Source: Hyphomicrobium sp.
Lineage (GTDB): Bacteria > Pseudomonadota > Alphaproteobacteria > Rhizobiales > Hyphomicrobiaceae
Direction of reading: 5' to 3'
Length of the DNA: 64,000 nucleotides
Assembly: GCA_017512425.1 (NCBI GenBank)
Contig: JAFWGI010000003.1
Span: 62,001-126,000, forward strand
Shown: piece by piece, positions 36,007 through 45,669 of the stretch
How positions within the stretch are numbered: the first letter of the stretch is position 1
Layout of the letters: every line of letters begins with the position of its first letter
Notes under the pieces: generated by a model
Database searches by the model: none
Seen by the model: only the letters and a program-made list of their open reading frames with translations
Told to the model about the DNA's origin: nothing
Program-made: the position numbers and the translations under genes

Positions 36007-36188
36007 AGCAGGCTCTGGTCGCTGCGCGCCTGTTTGCATAATTTTGCATCCTGGCGCGCAAGAACCCGGGAGCCTTTCGCGCCTATATCGAATTTAGAAT
36101 CACTTTCCGTGCGGGACCGGTTTTCATCAGAACTGATGCCATGCGCGCGGGTTAGTCTTCCTCAACCGTAATTGCTGGGGCAGACCAA

Positions 36189-37025
36189 ATGGAAATCCAG
36201 GTTTCATGCACGTTGCGCTATGTCGTCCCTAAGCCGACTGCTTTTGTATTTTTGATTGAAGCGGCGAAAGCGGACGCGCAAGTCATTACCCAGGAAGTGC
36301 TCACGTTGCCCGTCGGCGCCATCTTCGATACCTACTGCGAGCCGGTCACGTTCAATCGAAAATTCCGCACGGTCCTCGGACCCGGCCCCGTTGAGATTGT
36401 TTACAGCGCGACAGCCGACGTCAACGCAACGGCGTTCGATCCGACACACGTCTACGAATTTGATTTTCTGAATTTGCCGCTCGACGTGATCGAATACTTG
36501 GCGCCGAGCCGCTACTGCCCATCCGACACGTTCACTGATTTCGCGCACGCCCAATTCGGCGGCCTTCCGCGCGGGCACACGCGCGTTACGGCGATCTGCG
36601 ATTGGATCTTCAACAACATCACCTATCAAAGCGGCAGTACGGGTCCGGCGACATCGGCTGCAGAAGTTTTCCAGGCGCAGCGCGGCGTTTGCCGCGACTT
36701 CGCGCATCTTGGCATTTCGCTATGCCGCGCATCCGGCATTCCCGCCCGCTACGCCAGCGTCTATGCCGACCGCCTGAACCCGCAGGACTTCCATGCCGTC
36801 TTCCAGGCGTATCTCAACGGCCCGCACGGCGCCGAGTGGTTCTCGTTCGACGCAACGCGGATGAGTTCCGTCGACAGCTTGGTGCGCATCGCCGCCGGGC
36901 GCGACGCCGCTGACGTGTCTTTCGCGTGGCCGCAAGGCGAAGTTCAATCCGAGGCTCCGGTCGTCAATGCGTTCGCGCCCAATCGCACGAATAGCGAGCG
37001 TACGCCGCACGCAATCAGCGCGTAA
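36189..37025 (+). CDS. Transglutaminase-like cysteine protease/hydrolase family protein, copy 1
   Basis: A 278-residue protein with an N-terminal beta-rich part and a C-terminal transglutaminase core. The Cys-His-Asp triad is in GVCRDFAHLGISLCRASGIPARYAS, DFHAVFQAY and WFSFDATR. Bacterial members of this fold are usually proteases or amidases rather than crosslinkers. No signal peptide is seen. It is followed 16 bases later by a second transglutaminase-like gene. Confidence 0.83.
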   Translation: MEIQVSCTLRYVVPKPTAFVFLIEAAKADAQVITQEVLTLPVGAIFDTYCEPVTFNRKFRTVLGPGPVEIVYSATADVNATAFDPTHVYEFDFLNLPLDVIEYLAPSRYCPSDTFTDFAHAQFGGLPRGHTRVTAICDWIFNNITYQSGSTGPATSAAEVFQAQRGVCRDFAHLGISLCRASGIPARYASVYADRLNPQDFHAVFQAYLNGPHGAEWFSFDATRMSSVDSLVRIAAGRDAADVSFAWPQGEVQSEAPVVNAFAPNRTNSERTPHAISA

Positions 37026-37041
37026 GCCGAGGGGACACCTG

Positions 37042-37959
37042 ATGGCCCGCCACCTGATCGTACATCACACAACCGAGTATACGTATCGTGAGCCCGTCCA
37101 TTTCGGGCAGCACCGCATGATGTTTCGACCGCGCGACAGTCACACCTTGCGATTGCTCGACACGAACCTGCGCATCTTCCCGGCGCCGGATCGTGTGCGG
37201 TGGATGTACGACACCTTCGGCAACTCGATTGCCTATGCCGATTTCGGCGACACGCAATCCGACACGCTGCGCTTCGAAAGTGAGATCGGCATTCTGCACT
37301 ATGAAGCGCAGCAGCCCTCCGACAGCCTGCTCGACGCCGCTGGCGCATTTCCGTTCTGCTACATGCCGGATGAACAACCCGATCTTGAAGCCGTCATGAC
37401 ACCACAGCCGCATCCCGATCACGCGCGTGTCGTCGCATGGGCGAAGGATGTTGCCCAGCGGGCCAACGGCCAGACTCTCTCGGTGCTGAATGAGATGATG
37501 ACGACGATCCGGCGCGACGTCGCTTACCGGCTCCGCTCGACGATGGGAACGCAGCATCCCGCAGAAACGCTCCATCTCGGCACTGGCACCTGCCGCGATT
37601 TCGCGTGGCTGATGATCGAAGCGTTGCGGTCGCTCGGCTTCGCGGCCCGCTTCGTCAGCGGTTACATCTACAGTCCGTCACGGACGCGCCATCAAGGCGG
37701 CGGCGCAACCCACGCCTGGGTGCAAGTCTATCTGCCGGGGTGTGGCTGGGTCGAAATGGATCCGACAAATGGCATTTTCGGCAACCGCGACCTCATTCGC
37801 ATCGCGGTTGCACGCCATCCTGGTCAGGCACGGCCGCTATCAGGCTCGTTCATCGGCAAGAGCAGCGCTTACCGCGGCATCAGCGTATCGGTCGCCGTCT
37901 CGAACGCCGAAACCGAACCGCAAGCGATGTTCAACGCACCCTTTGCCAACGCGAGCTGA
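37042..37959 (+). CDS. Transglutaminase-like family protein, copy 2
   Basis: A 305-residue protein with the bacterial transglutaminase N-terminal domain (HTTEYTYREPVHFGQHRMMFRPRDSHTL) and the core triad in GTCRDFAWLMIEALRSLGFAARFVSGYIY, ATHAWVQVYLPGCGW and EMDPTN. AGGGGA precedes the ATG at 37042. In many alphaproteobacteria such genes neighbour a circularly permuted ATP-grasp and an alpha-E protein; neither is present here. Same operon as copy 1. Confidence 0.85.
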   Translation: MARHLIVHHTTEYTYREPVHFGQHRMMFRPRDSHTLRLLDTNLRIFPAPDRVRWMYDTFGNSIAYADFGDTQSDTLRFESEIGILHYEAQQPSDSLLDAAGAFPFCYMPDEQPDLEAVMTPQPHPDHARVVAWAKDVAQRANGQTLSVLNEMMTTIRRDVAYRLRSTMGTQHPAETLHLGTGTCRDFAWLMIEALRSLGFAARFVSGYIYSPSRTRHQGGGATHAWVQVYLPGCGWVEMDPTNGIFGNRDLIRIAVARHPGQARPLSGSFIGKSSAYRGISVSVAVSNAETEPQAMFNAPFANAS

Positions 37960-37965
37960 TTTCGC

Positions 37966-38514
37966 TCATCGCGAGATGCGCGAAATCTTCGAGCCTTCGA
38001 GTGTTAAATTGTACATCAATCCTTTCGGATCGAGGATGAAGCCGACGACAGGGCTTGTGATCTTGTTCGTGTCGATCGATCCGCCCGCACCGATCGTCAC
38101 GATTGCAACCGAACCATCGACACCGACTTTCCATCCGGCCGTCTTGCGGAACTGGGACAACGCCTGTTCGGTCATGAACATGATGATGACAGAACGCTCC
38201 TGTACGCCGAGCTGAAAACCGACGGACGCCGAAACCGTATTGTAGTACGAGACAGTACCGCCGCGGACACGCAGCGCGCCCTCGCCGTATTCGCCGCCAA
38301 TCCCCATGCCGGCCTTGACCACCGACGGGAACACCAAAATGCCGATCGACTTGTCGGCAAGCTCACGGGCACCAGGAATTTTGTGAAAGAACTTGTCGAG
38401 GGTGGCGTTGACGCCAGCATCGATTTCGCCTGCCGAGGCGGCATAAGCAGATGATGTGACGCTGACAAACGCGAACGCCGCCACGATTGCAGCGGCAATT
38501 TTTTTCACCGACAT
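37966..38514 (-). CDS. Exported SYLF/YSC84 domain protein
   Basis: A 182-residue protein with a signal peptide (KKIAAAIVAAFAFVSVTSSAYA) followed by a SYLF lipid-binding domain: SIGILVFPSVVKAGMGIGGEYGEGAL, YYNTVSASVGFQLGVQERSVIIMFMT, and VGVDGSVAIVTIGAGGS. The eukaryotic domain binds phosphoinositides; the bacterial role is unclear, probably envelope-associated. It converges with the transglutaminase operon, six bases apart. Confidence 0.85.
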   Translation of the reverse strand: MSVKKIAAAIVAAFAFVSVTSSAYAASAGEIDAGVNATLDKFFHKIPGARELADKSIGILVFPSVVKAGMGIGGEYGEGALRVRGGTVSYYNTVSASVGFQLGVQERSVIIMFMTEQALSQFRKTAGWKVGVDGSVAIVTIGAGGSIDTNKITSPVVGFILDPKGLMYNLTLEGSKISRISR

Positions 38515-38640
38515 GATTGTTCCCCTTCAGCGCCAGCGCGCGGTTCATACGCACATACTCGCGATTCTTGGCAAAAAATGCGCTTGGGCCCACTTTTGTT
38601 CCCGATGACACGAGAATTTCGAGGCCGGAACCCGAGCTGC

Positions 38641-38784
38641 CGGGCGCACGTTGGCATGGCAAAGAACGGCATTTTGATTATCGAGTTCGCCAACATCATC
38701 CGCCGCGACCAGGGTGCCGATACCGACACAGCGATCCGCGATGCGGCCGAGACGCGCCTGCGTCCCGGCAGCCGGCATCATGAG
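38641..38784 (+). pseudogene. Remnant of an RND efflux permease gene
   Basis: Translation of the + strand from about 38650 gives HVGMAKNGILIIEFANIIRR followed by DTAIRDAAETRLRP. This matches the highly conserved C-terminal helix region of HAE1 permeases; the intact pump at 27795-30899 has GLIAKNGILIVAFANEL and TRLRPILMTTAAT at the same place. After TRLRP the frame breaks. A +1 shift continues IMSAARAS and then reaches a stop, resembling the expected ILMTTAAT. About 40 recognisable residues of a roughly 1000-residue protein remain, without a start, so it is a decayed gene. Confidence 0.75.
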
Positions 38785-38802
38785 CGCCGCACGCGCTTCC
38801 AG

Positions 38803-39345
38803 TTAGTGATGATGCTCCCCCTTCGGCGCAGGCAGCAGCTTTAACAGCGGTGCCGGATATTCGAGATGGTCGCGGTGTTCCGGCTCTGCTGTTTCGCCCC
38901 AGCGCATTTCGCCCTGCTCGCATTGCTGCGTGACGGTGAATGCCAACTCTTGGTCCGCCGCAAGCTCGCCTGCGATGAACGCGCTCGCGACGAACTCGTC
39001 GTAGAAGTCATCCGGCAATGATCCGCCCGACCAGACGATGCGCTTGACGCCCTCTTTCAAAACCAAGCCGTGATAGAATTTGTACTCTTTCGCATAAGGC
39101 GCTTTTTCAGTCGTGATCTGCCAGCCCGCTTTCGGCATTGGCTTCACGGCGATGACGCCTTCTGGAAACTCGATGATCACTTTCACCGTCGGCGATCCCT
39201 TGCAGCCGTGCGTCACTTTGAAGACGGCCTTGTACGGCTTGCCGACTTCCGTTGCCGGCGTTTCGAGAACGACATGCGCTGCGCTTATCCCCGCTGAAAG
39301 GCCAAGGACGGCCAAAGCGCCGGCAAGAATTTTCACTGATGTCAT
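38803..39345 (-). CDS. YcnI-type periplasmic copper-binding protein (DUF1775)
   Basis: A 180-residue exported protein. After a signal peptide ending SAA the mature chain starts AHVVLETP, where the N-terminal His is the copper ligand of the YcnI family, with Trp in KAGWQITTEKAPY. The core shows FKVTHGCKGSPTVKV and IVWSGGSLPDDFYDEF. The tail is PKGEHHH. It is the last gene of the copper operon; the ATG at 39345 lies 4 bases after the preceding stop codon. Confidence 0.9.
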   Translation of the reverse strand: MTSVKILAGALAVLGLSAGISAAHVVLETPATEVGKPYKAVFKVTHGCKGSPTVKVIIEFPEGVIAVKPMPKAGWQITTEKAPYAKEYKFYHGLVLKEGVKRIVWSGGSLPDDFYDEFVASAFIAGELAADQELAFTVTQQCEQGEMRWGETAEPEHRDHLEYPAPLLKLLPAPKGEHHH

Positions 39346-39349
39346 GGGT

Positions 39350-39796
39350 TCACTCTTTCGTCTCATGATGATGGTCATGCGAAGCATGACCGTCATCGGT
39401 TACAGGGACGCTGCCTTCGAACAGCGAGAACTTGGCGGCGTCGGCAGCCGGCATGGCCGTTTCTGCCGACGCAATTTTCGCAGAAAGGGAGTTGGCGACG
39501 GTGTCGGGAACGCCGGCGGCACGCAGCCCCTCAGCAGAGCGAATGCCGTCGCCGCTGCAAAGAACGACGCGCCATGCTTCACTCTTTTTCAGCAACGCGC
39601 GTCCACCACGTTCCCCCTGGATCCATCCGGCGACCGCATACCCGCTGTCAATCGAAACCGGCGTGACTTGGATGATCGCGTCAGGCTTCTCCCAGGTGTG
39701 CTTGATGACGTGCACGATCTCAGCGGCATCATCGGCCGCCGCCGCCGTCGGCGCTAGAAGCGCAAACGCCAGCGCAATCGCGTGCCGCGCCTTCAC
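39350..39796 (-). CDS. Copper-uptake-system-associated periplasmic protein
   Basis: A 148-residue exported protein with a signal peptide (KARHAIALAFALLAPTAAAA) and a His-rich C-terminus (DGHASHDHHHE) that should bind metal. A central segment (GYAVAGWIQGERGGRALLKKSEAWRVVLCSGDGI) is typical of proteins annotated as copper-uptake-associated in Rhodopseudomonas relatives. The GTG at 39796 overlaps the receptor stop codon as GTGA, implying translational coupling; a second GTG lies at 39799. Confidence 0.78.
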   Translation of the reverse strand: MKARHAIALAFALLAPTAAAADDAAEIVHVIKHTWEKPDAIIQVTPVSIDSGYAVAGWIQGERGGRALLKKSEAWRVVLCSGDGIRSAEGLRAAGVPDTVANSLSAKIASAETAMPAADAAKFSLFEGSVPVTDDGHASHDHHHETKE

Positions 39797-42102
39797 CACT
39801 TCACCTGCATGCCGGCGTAGAACGCACGGCCTGTCCCCGGCTCGAACAACGCATCCGCAGCCGTCGCCGAACCGCGCACCGCGTGCGATGAGATGTACGC
39901 TTCGTCCGTCAGGTTGCGCGCTTCGACGTACGCCGATACAGGGCCGCCGTTATCGAAACCAAGTTTTGCGCCAAGGAGCGCATAGCTGTCGGATTTCAGC
40001 GTGTTGGCGTTGTCGACCGTCGACGCGACCGGCACCCATTCGACGTTCGGTCCGCCGTAAAATCCTGATGGATGCTTATAGAGCAGTTCGGCACGAACGT
40101 AGTGGGGCGGCGCGCCCGGCAGATCATTGTCGCCCCAGACGGCATCGTTATCGAAGAAGAAGTCGTTGTAGGTGTATGCCGCATTCACCCACAATTCGTC
40201 GGGCCGGCCGCCATCGACAAACAGCGCTCTCGCGACCGCCGCGCCAAGACCCACTTCAACGCCTTGATGCACGGTGCTGTCGGCATTGACAATGTCGCAT
40301 GTGCCCGGAATGACCGTGAAGCACTGCAACTCGTTGTCGATGTTCGCGCGGTAGATCGCGAAGTCCCAGTGGTAATTTTCCGTCTGGCCGCGCGTGCCGA
40401 TTTCAAACGTCGTCGCCCGCTGGGCGCGCAGCGTTGTGAAATCGACAAACCCACCAAACTCTTCACCGAGGCTCGGCACCTCAGCGCTGCGCGAAACATT
40501 CGCGAACACCTGCGAAGCAGGCGTCACATCCCAGACGAAGCCAACTTTTGGACTCCAGATATCAAATGCGCTTCCTCGCTTGGCTGCTCCAAAGAGCTTG
40601 TCTTCGACCTCGCGCGTGGCGTGCAAGAACTGCACGCCGGTTACGAGCGCGACATCATCGGTTACGAAAAAGCTGTTCTCGGCATAGACGGAGGTATTCT
40701 TCGACGTGTCCTCAGAGTGATTGAACTGGAAGCCTTTGGTGGCGTTTCCGGGGTTTGTGAACATCTTGTTGTCGGTCACGCCGTTGTGCACGTTCACGCC
40801 GGCCAGGAAGCGGTTTTTGTGGCCCGCAATCCGCCGCTCATCGGTCACACGCGCGAAGCCGCCGTAGCCGGTCGTCTCCCAATCGATGTAAATCGCGATC
40901 GGATGGTCGGTGATGATCTCGTTATAAAACGCACCGAACTCGACCGTCGTGCCCGGCGCAATGCGAACGCTGGTTTTGTTGGCGAGCCGGTAGGCTTGAA
41001 CGTTGAGCTGCCAATTCTGGAAAATGTTGACGGCAGCCGCTTTCTTTGGGTCGTTGAGTGCCTGATCGCGCGACACCTGCCCGGGCAGCTCCTGCTTGAC
41101 GTCGGTTGCATTCAAGTAAAACCGTGTCTCGGCATTTTCCGACAACCGGTAACCGACGTTGAGCGATCCACGCACGCTTTCATATTCGCTATGCTCGCGG
41201 AAGCCGTCGCTTTCGAGCCATGTCCCGGTGATGAAGTAATCGGCTGCACCCGCGACGCCGCCCGAACTTGCGGCGAGCTTTTGGAAGCCGAAACTGCCGA
41301 CGTCGACGCGCGCGCCGAACCGATCGGCATCATAGCCGGTCGGCAGGACGAAATTGACGGCGCCGCCAAGCGCATTGGCGCCGAAACGCAGGGCGTTCGC
41401 GCCTTTGTAAACTTCGATATAGCGGTAGGCGGTCGGATCTATTTGAGCGAAGGCGTTGTTGTAACCGTCCGCCGTGCTGATCGGGACGCCGTCGGCGTAG
41501 AATTGCACCGAGCGCGAATGATAGTTGCGCGACAGGCCCGACCCGCGGATCGAGAACTTGGAGTCCTCACCGAACTTCGGCTGCACCCAGACGCCCGGCA
41601 CATAGTCGAGCGCGTCCTTGATCGTGACCGACGGCGTCGCCTTCTTGTACTGCTCGGCGTCGACGACCTCGACCGCGCCCGGCGTGCGTTCGATTTCGAC
41701 GCGCGCTTCGGCCGTCGTCGGCACAGTCAAACTGCCCGCGCGGCTCCCGACGGCTGGCGCTGCTGACGCGCCGGTCCCCGCGCTCGCATGAGCTTCGGCT
41801 GCGCTGTCGGCCGCGACGGGCGAAGGCGCAGGATTAGCCGCAACTTTCTTCTTCGGTTTTGACGGCTTTGGCGCAGCGCTGTCCGCGACGTCACGCGCGG
41901 ATTTTTGCGCGGCCGGTACCGTCGCCGGCTTGGGTTCGTTTTCTTGAATAACTTTGACTTCGGGCAGAGCGCTTGCAGCCGGTTCAGTGGCAGGCGGCGC
42001 GTCTTGCGCGGACGCGCTCATAGCGAACAGTGCGAGGGCTGCGATAGAAATTCCGGTTGCGGCTGCGATCGGCAGCGCGTTGCGGCGAAACGTCGATGAC
42101 AT
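39793..42102 (-). CDS. TonB-dependent outer-membrane receptor, probably for copper
   Basis: A 769-residue receptor with a signal peptide, a long Pro/Ala/Lys-rich linker, a plug domain (RTPGAVEVVDAEQYKKATPS, VQFYADGVPISTADGYNN, RFGANALGGAVNFVLPTG) and a 22-stranded barrel ending in FYAGMQVKW with C-terminal Trp. No STN domain. The plug resembles FecA-type receptors. The substrate is inferred from the operon, whose other products bind copper. Confidence 0.85.
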   Translation of the reverse strand: MSSTFRRNALPIAAATGISIAALALFAMSASAQDAPPATEPAASALPEVKVIQENEPKPATVPAAQKSARDVADSAAPKPSKPKKKVAANPAPSPVAADSAAEAHASAGTGASAAPAVGSRAGSLTVPTTAEARVEIERTPGAVEVVDAEQYKKATPSVTIKDALDYVPGVWVQPKFGEDSKFSIRGSGLSRNYHSRSVQFYADGVPISTADGYNNAFAQIDPTAYRYIEVYKGANALRFGANALGGAVNFVLPTGYDADRFGARVDVGSFGFQKLAASSGGVAGAADYFITGTWLESDGFREHSEYESVRGSLNVGYRLSENAETRFYLNATDVKQELPGQVSRDQALNDPKKAAAVNIFQNWQLNVQAYRLANKTSVRIAPGTTVEFGAFYNEIITDHPIAIYIDWETTGYGGFARVTDERRIAGHKNRFLAGVNVHNGVTDNKMFTNPGNATKGFQFNHSEDTSKNTSVYAENSFFVTDDVALVTGVQFLHATREVEDKLFGAAKRGSAFDIWSPKVGFVWDVTPASQVFANVSRSAEVPSLGEEFGGFVDFTTLRAQRATTFEIGTRGQTENYHWDFAIYRANIDNELQCFTVIPGTCDIVNADSTVHQGVEVGLGAAVARALFVDGGRPDELWVNAAYTYNDFFFDNDAVWGDNDLPGAPPHYVRAELLYKHPSGFYGGPNVEWVPVASTVDNANTLKSDSYALLGAKLGFDNGGPVSAYVEARNLTDEAYISSHAVRGSATAADALFEPGTGRAFYAGMQVKW

Positions 42103-42168
42103 TGCTTTGAACTCTTGAGATGAGCCAGGACTTCGGGCGCAACTCCGCGCCCGTGCGATGGAACGTAC

Positions 42169-42591
42169 TCAGGAGAACTGTGGTGGTCCGCGCGAACCCA
42201 AGACCGGCCCGGCGCGGGCGGGCGGCAATGTGACGTCATCAGATACAAATGTTGCCGCGACATCAAATTGCGGCGCGGACAAATACGGCGTGTCGATCAA
42301 CGCGATTGCAACACCGGCAATCCCGGCAAAAGCACATGGTTCATCGTGATGCGGCGCCTTCTGATCCGACGACGGGTCGCCCGCAATGAGCTGACCGTCG
42401 GCGTCCAGCGTCACCTGCTTCGAGCCGCTCGCCGTACAGATAACGACCTTGAATTCACCGTTTGCGGCGGCGCCGAAGTCCGGCATGAAGCCGACCGGAA
42501 TGAGCGCGCGCAGGACGACGGCTGCCAGAAGCAGGCGGATCATCCACCCCTTCACGGCGCAGTCGCCACGGCTCAAAATCCGCGTGGTCAT
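42169..42591 (-). CDS. DUF2946-type membrane protein, first gene of the copper operon
   Basis: A 140-residue protein with one hydrophobic helix (MIRLLLAAVVLRALIPVGFMPDF), a Cys/His region (ICTASGSKQ, PHHDEPCAFAG) and the SRGPPQFS C-terminus that marks the DUF2946 family. Members sit with copper receptors and may bind metal at the inner membrane. An ATG at 42591 or at 42543 may be used. The receptor gene follows 66 bases downstream. Confidence 0.72.
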   Translation of the reverse strand: MTTRILSRGDCAVKGWMIRLLLAAVVLRALIPVGFMPDFGAAANGEFKVVICTASGSKQVTLDADGQLIAGDPSSDQKAPHHDEPCAFAGIAGVAIALIDTPYLSAPQFDVAATFVSDDVTLPPARAGPVLGSRGPPQFS

Positions 42592-42790
42592 CACGTCCCC
42601 AATGCACCCGCTCAACCGCTGCCCGATCGTTTGGCGCGGCGCAGGCCCCGCAAGGCTCATAGCGTGTGAAGACCCGGTTTGCAAACGCGGGCCGCCGCCA
42701 GCGGCACCTCGGCGCACCGGATGACCTCGCCGCCCTCGCCGTTTGGCAACAGAAAACGCGGCTCAGGATAGAATATCAGAGCGCGACTGC

Positions 42791-44503
42791 TTAATGCGCC
42801 GTCGCGCCGGACGCCCCAATACCCGTTTCCGAACGGACGTATTGATCGAGGAACGCCGCCCGCTCTCTGTCGCCACGCGCGCTACGGTCGAGCGTCGAGA
42901 ACAGCCAGATGCCGAGGAACGCAATCGACATCGAAAACAGCGCGGGATTGTCATACGGGAAAAGCGCCGATCCCTTTTCGTGGCCGAGCGTCAGTTCCCA
43001 TACCGAGGGGCTGAGGATCACCATGACGGTCGCGCTCAGCAATCCCAGGAACCCGCCAATCAGCGCACCCCACGTCGTCGTGCCTTTCCAGAAGATGCTC
43101 ATTGCCAGAACCGGGAAGTTGCAGCTTGCAGCAATGGCAAACGCGAGGCCGACCATGAACGCCACGTTCTGCTTCTCGAAAATGTAGCCGAGGAAAATTG
43201 CAATAAGACCGATCACGACGGCGGCTATGCGCGAGATGCGGACCTCATTGCCGTCGCTGGCGCGCCCTTTGGCGATCACCGACGCATAGAGATCGTGGCT
43301 GATCGCCGTTGCGCCCGCGAGCGTCAGTCCGGCGACAACCGCAAGGATCGTCGCAAACGCGACCGCCGAAATGAACCCAAGGAACAGCGATCCGCCAACA
43401 GCCTGAGACAAGTGCACGGCCGACATATTGCCGGTCCCGATCATGTCGGCAGGTGAGAAGCTGCCGTTGGCGGCGGCGACGGCACCAGCCTTGAAGTAGG
43501 CCGGGTCCTGCAACAGCAACGTGATCGCGCCGAAACCGATAATGAACGTCAGAATGTAGAAATAGCCGATGAAACCGGTTGCATAGAACACGGATTTGCG
43601 CGCGGCCTTGGCATCGGACACGGTGAAGAATCGCATCAGGATGTGCGGCAGACCGGCGGTACCGAACATCAGCGCAAGTCCGAGCGAAATCATCGAAATC
43701 GGGTCTTTAACGAGCGCGCCCGGCCCCATGATGGCGCTGGCTTGCGGATGAATTTCGACGGCCTTCTGGAACATCGCTTCCGGCGAGAAATTAAACTTCG
43801 CCAGCACCATCAGCGCCATGAAGCTCGCGCCGCCAAGCAGCAGGCACGCCTTGATGATTTGCACCCACGTCGTCGCCACCATGCCGCCGAAAGCGACGTA
43901 GACGATCATCAACAGACCGACGATGACGACCGCGTAGAGATAGTCCATGCCGAACAGCGTCTGGATGAGCTTGCCCGCGCCGACCATCTGCGCGATCAGG
44001 TAAAACGCGACGACCACCAGAGTTCCAATGGCGGACAAGACGCGGATCGGCGTCGGCGCAAGGCGGAATGCGGCGACGTCGGCAAAGGTATACTTGCCGA
44101 GATTGCGTAAGCGCTCGGCGATCAGGAACAGCACGATCGGCCAGCCGACGAGCCAACCGACCGAATAGATCAAGCCATCATAGCCGTTCGCGAAGACGAG
44201 GCCCGAGATGCCGAGAAACGACGCCGCCGACATATAGTCGCCCGCAATCGCAAGGCCATTCTGGAAACCGGTGATGCCGCCGCCCGCCGTGTAGAAATCC
44301 GACGCAGATTTCGTGCGGCCCGCAGCCCATTTGGTAATGCCGAGCGTCGCGACGACGAACAGCAGAAACATCGCAATTGCTTCGATGTTCAAATCCGACT
44401 TGCCGCTGACTTCGATGTTCGCGGCGAGCGCTTGCCCGGCCATCATAATCGTGACGCCAGCAAGCACCCACGGCGCGGCGCGCTTCAGAGACTGGAGCAT
44501 CAC
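42791..44503 (-). CDS. actP: Cation/acetate symporter
   Basis: A 570-residue member of the sodium:solute symporter family with about 13-14 helices. Typical ActP motifs are [53 protein letters not shown] and [29 protein letters not shown]. It imports acetate and other short carboxylates. It overlaps the upstream DUF485 gene as ATGA, the usual yjcH-actP arrangement. Confidence 0.92.
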   Translation of the reverse strand: MMLQSLKRAAPWVLAGVTIMMAGQALAANIEVSGKSDLNIEAIAMFLLFVVATLGITKWAAGRTKSASDFYTAGGGITGFQNGLAIAGDYMSAASFLGISGLVFANGYDGLIYSVGWLVGWPIVLFLIAERLRNLGKYTFADVAAFRLAPTPIRVLSAIGTLVVVAFYLIAQMVGAGKLIQTLFGMDYLYAVVIVGLLMIVYVAFGGMVATTWVQIIKACLLLGGASFMALMVLAKFNFSPEAMFQKAVEIHPQASAIMGPGALVKDPISMISLGLALMFGTAGLPHILMRFFTVSDAKAARKSVFYATGFIGYFYILTFIIGFGAITLLLQDPAYFKAGAVAAANGSFSPADMIGTGNMSAVHLSQAVGGSLFLGFISAVAFATILAVVAGLTLAGATAISHDLYASVIAKGRASDGNEVRISRIAAVVIGLIAIFLGYIFEKQNVAFMVGLAFAIAASCNFPVLAMSIFWKGTTTWGALIGGFLGLLSATVMVILSPSVWELTLGHEKGSALFPYDNPALFSMSIAFLGIWLFSTLDRSARGDRERAAFLDQYVRSETGIGASGATAH

Positions 44504-44817
44504 TTGCCGGCCCTTTCGATGATCTCGTGCGTCATGTCATCAAAAGTTGTATTGGCGCGCGCCACATAGAGGCCGGTCAGCACGAACGCCGCCAGGATGA
44601 CGCCGATGCCGACCGGAATACCGACGGTCATCACGCCGCCGAACAGCGACTGAGCGAAAATTTCCTTATGGAATGCGACCGTCAGCACGAAGCCGAAATA
44701 GATCGCGATCATCAGCGCCGTCAGCGTCCACGCGAGGCGCGACCGTTTACGGACAAGCTCATGGAACTGCGGATCGTGCTTGACGCGCTCGACAAGCGCG
44801 CCCTGGTCCATCGCCAT
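44500..44817 (-). CDS. yjcH: DUF485 membrane protein, YjcH family
   Basis: A 105-residue protein with two helices ([18 protein letters not shown] and [21 protein letters not shown]) and the [16 protein letters not shown]-terminal motif. It is co-transcribed with actP in most proteobacteria and is thought to support acetate permease function. A perfect 16-base palindrome lies 102 bases upstream at 44919-44934. Confidence 0.92.
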   Translation of the reverse strand: MAMDQGALVERVKHDPQFHELVRKRSRLAWTLTALMIAIYFGFVLTVAFHKEIFAQSLFGGVMTVGIPVGIGVILAAFVLTGLYVARANTTFDDMTHEIIERAGK

Positions 44818-44918
44818 CGTGTGCGTCCCCCATTGACCGTATTCTTATTTGTGTCCGGCGCTGCGCTGCAAAGCGGCAAGACGCAGAATACAGGCTTTTG
44901 GGCGGCTGTGAATTTCAA

Positions 44919-44934
44919 ACTGACGTGCGTCAGT
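44919..44934. promoter_or_regulatory. Perfect palindrome ACTGACG-TG-CGTCAGT
   Basis: Seven-base perfect arms separated by TG, in the interval between the TauE-like gene (stop at 44956) and the yjcH start (44817). The position fits an operator for acetate uptake. It might also form part of a terminator for the TauE-like gene on the minus strand, where it is followed by TTTG. Confidence 0.45.
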
Positions 44935-44955
44935 GGAGAAGCGCTGCGGTGGCGA

Positions 44956-45669
44956 TCACGGCGTCATGCAGAATATAGTACTGAAGTTCAAGGAAGCTGC
45001 GAGCGACGGCGTATAGAGCGATGCGAACCCTGCGGCCGCGATTGCAAGCCCGCACGCCGTTTGCGCGGCGGCGCGCGATGCGAGCGCCCGCAATTTCAAG
45101 AGGCCATATCCGGTCGCGGCGAGCGCCGGAACAGTTCCCAACCCGAAGCCCGTCATAAAAACAGCGCCGTTCAACGCCGAGCCCGTCAGCATCGCTGTGA
45201 ATACGGCGCCGTAAACCATTGGGCAGGCATTGGCACCCCAACTCAGGCCGAGCGCAAACGGTGCGATGCGCGGCCAGCGACGCAAATGCGCGACCGAACG
45301 CTCGATCGCGTTTGAGACAACGCTCGCCGAGCGCTCGAATACCGGGAGCCGTGGCAGCAGACCTGCCATAGCCAGACCCATCGCCATCAGCGCGACGGCC
45401 GCCGCCCATTGCAGCGCGCGGAATTTCGCAGCGATGTCCGGCGTGATCAGCGATGAGCCGATCGCGGCGCCGACGGCACCGAGGCTCGCATAAAGGGCAA
45501 TGCGGCCGGCGTGCAGCATCACGATATTCGTATACCGCTGACGGCCATTGCCGGGTTGCAACATCATCAGCGCCGCGCCGCAGACGCCCGAGCACATTGC
45601 ACCGCAATGCAGCGCGCTAGCCAATCCCATCGCGCCGCCCGCCAGCAGTGCTGCGCTCACGCTAGCCAT
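44956..45669 (-). CDS. TauE/DsbD_2-type membrane protein of the cbb3 assembly cluster
   Basis: A 237-residue membrane protein with about six helices. Near the N-terminus it carries HCGAMCSGVCGAALMM, a Cys/Met-rich patch suited to metal handling, and later LSWGANACPMVYGAVFTAML. Proteins of this type regularly follow ccoS and are thought to help move copper or electrons for oxidase assembly. The start at 45669 overlaps the end of ccoS by 8 bases. Confidence 0.8.
   Translation of the reverse strand: MASVSAALLAGGAMGLASALHCGAMCSGVCGAALMMLQPGNGRQRYTNIVMLHAGRIALYASLGAVGAAIGSSLITPDIAAKFRALQWAAAVALMAMGLAMAGLLPRLPVFERSASVVSNAIERSVAHLRRWPRIAPFALGLSWGANACPMVYGAVFTAMLTGSALNGAVFMTGFGLGTVPALAATGYGLLKLRALASRAAAQTACGLAIAAAGFASLYTPSLAASLNFSTIFCMTP

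Noticed and set aside
36189..37959. The transglutaminase pair as a peptide-crosslinking or amide-ligation system
   Set aside because: The ATP-grasp and alpha-E partners that mark such clusters are not next to them, so only the fold is claimed.
40072..41766. Open frame of 564 codons opposite the TonB receptor gene
   Set aside because: Antisense to a clear receptor gene and of mirror-like composition; no domain or ribosome site.
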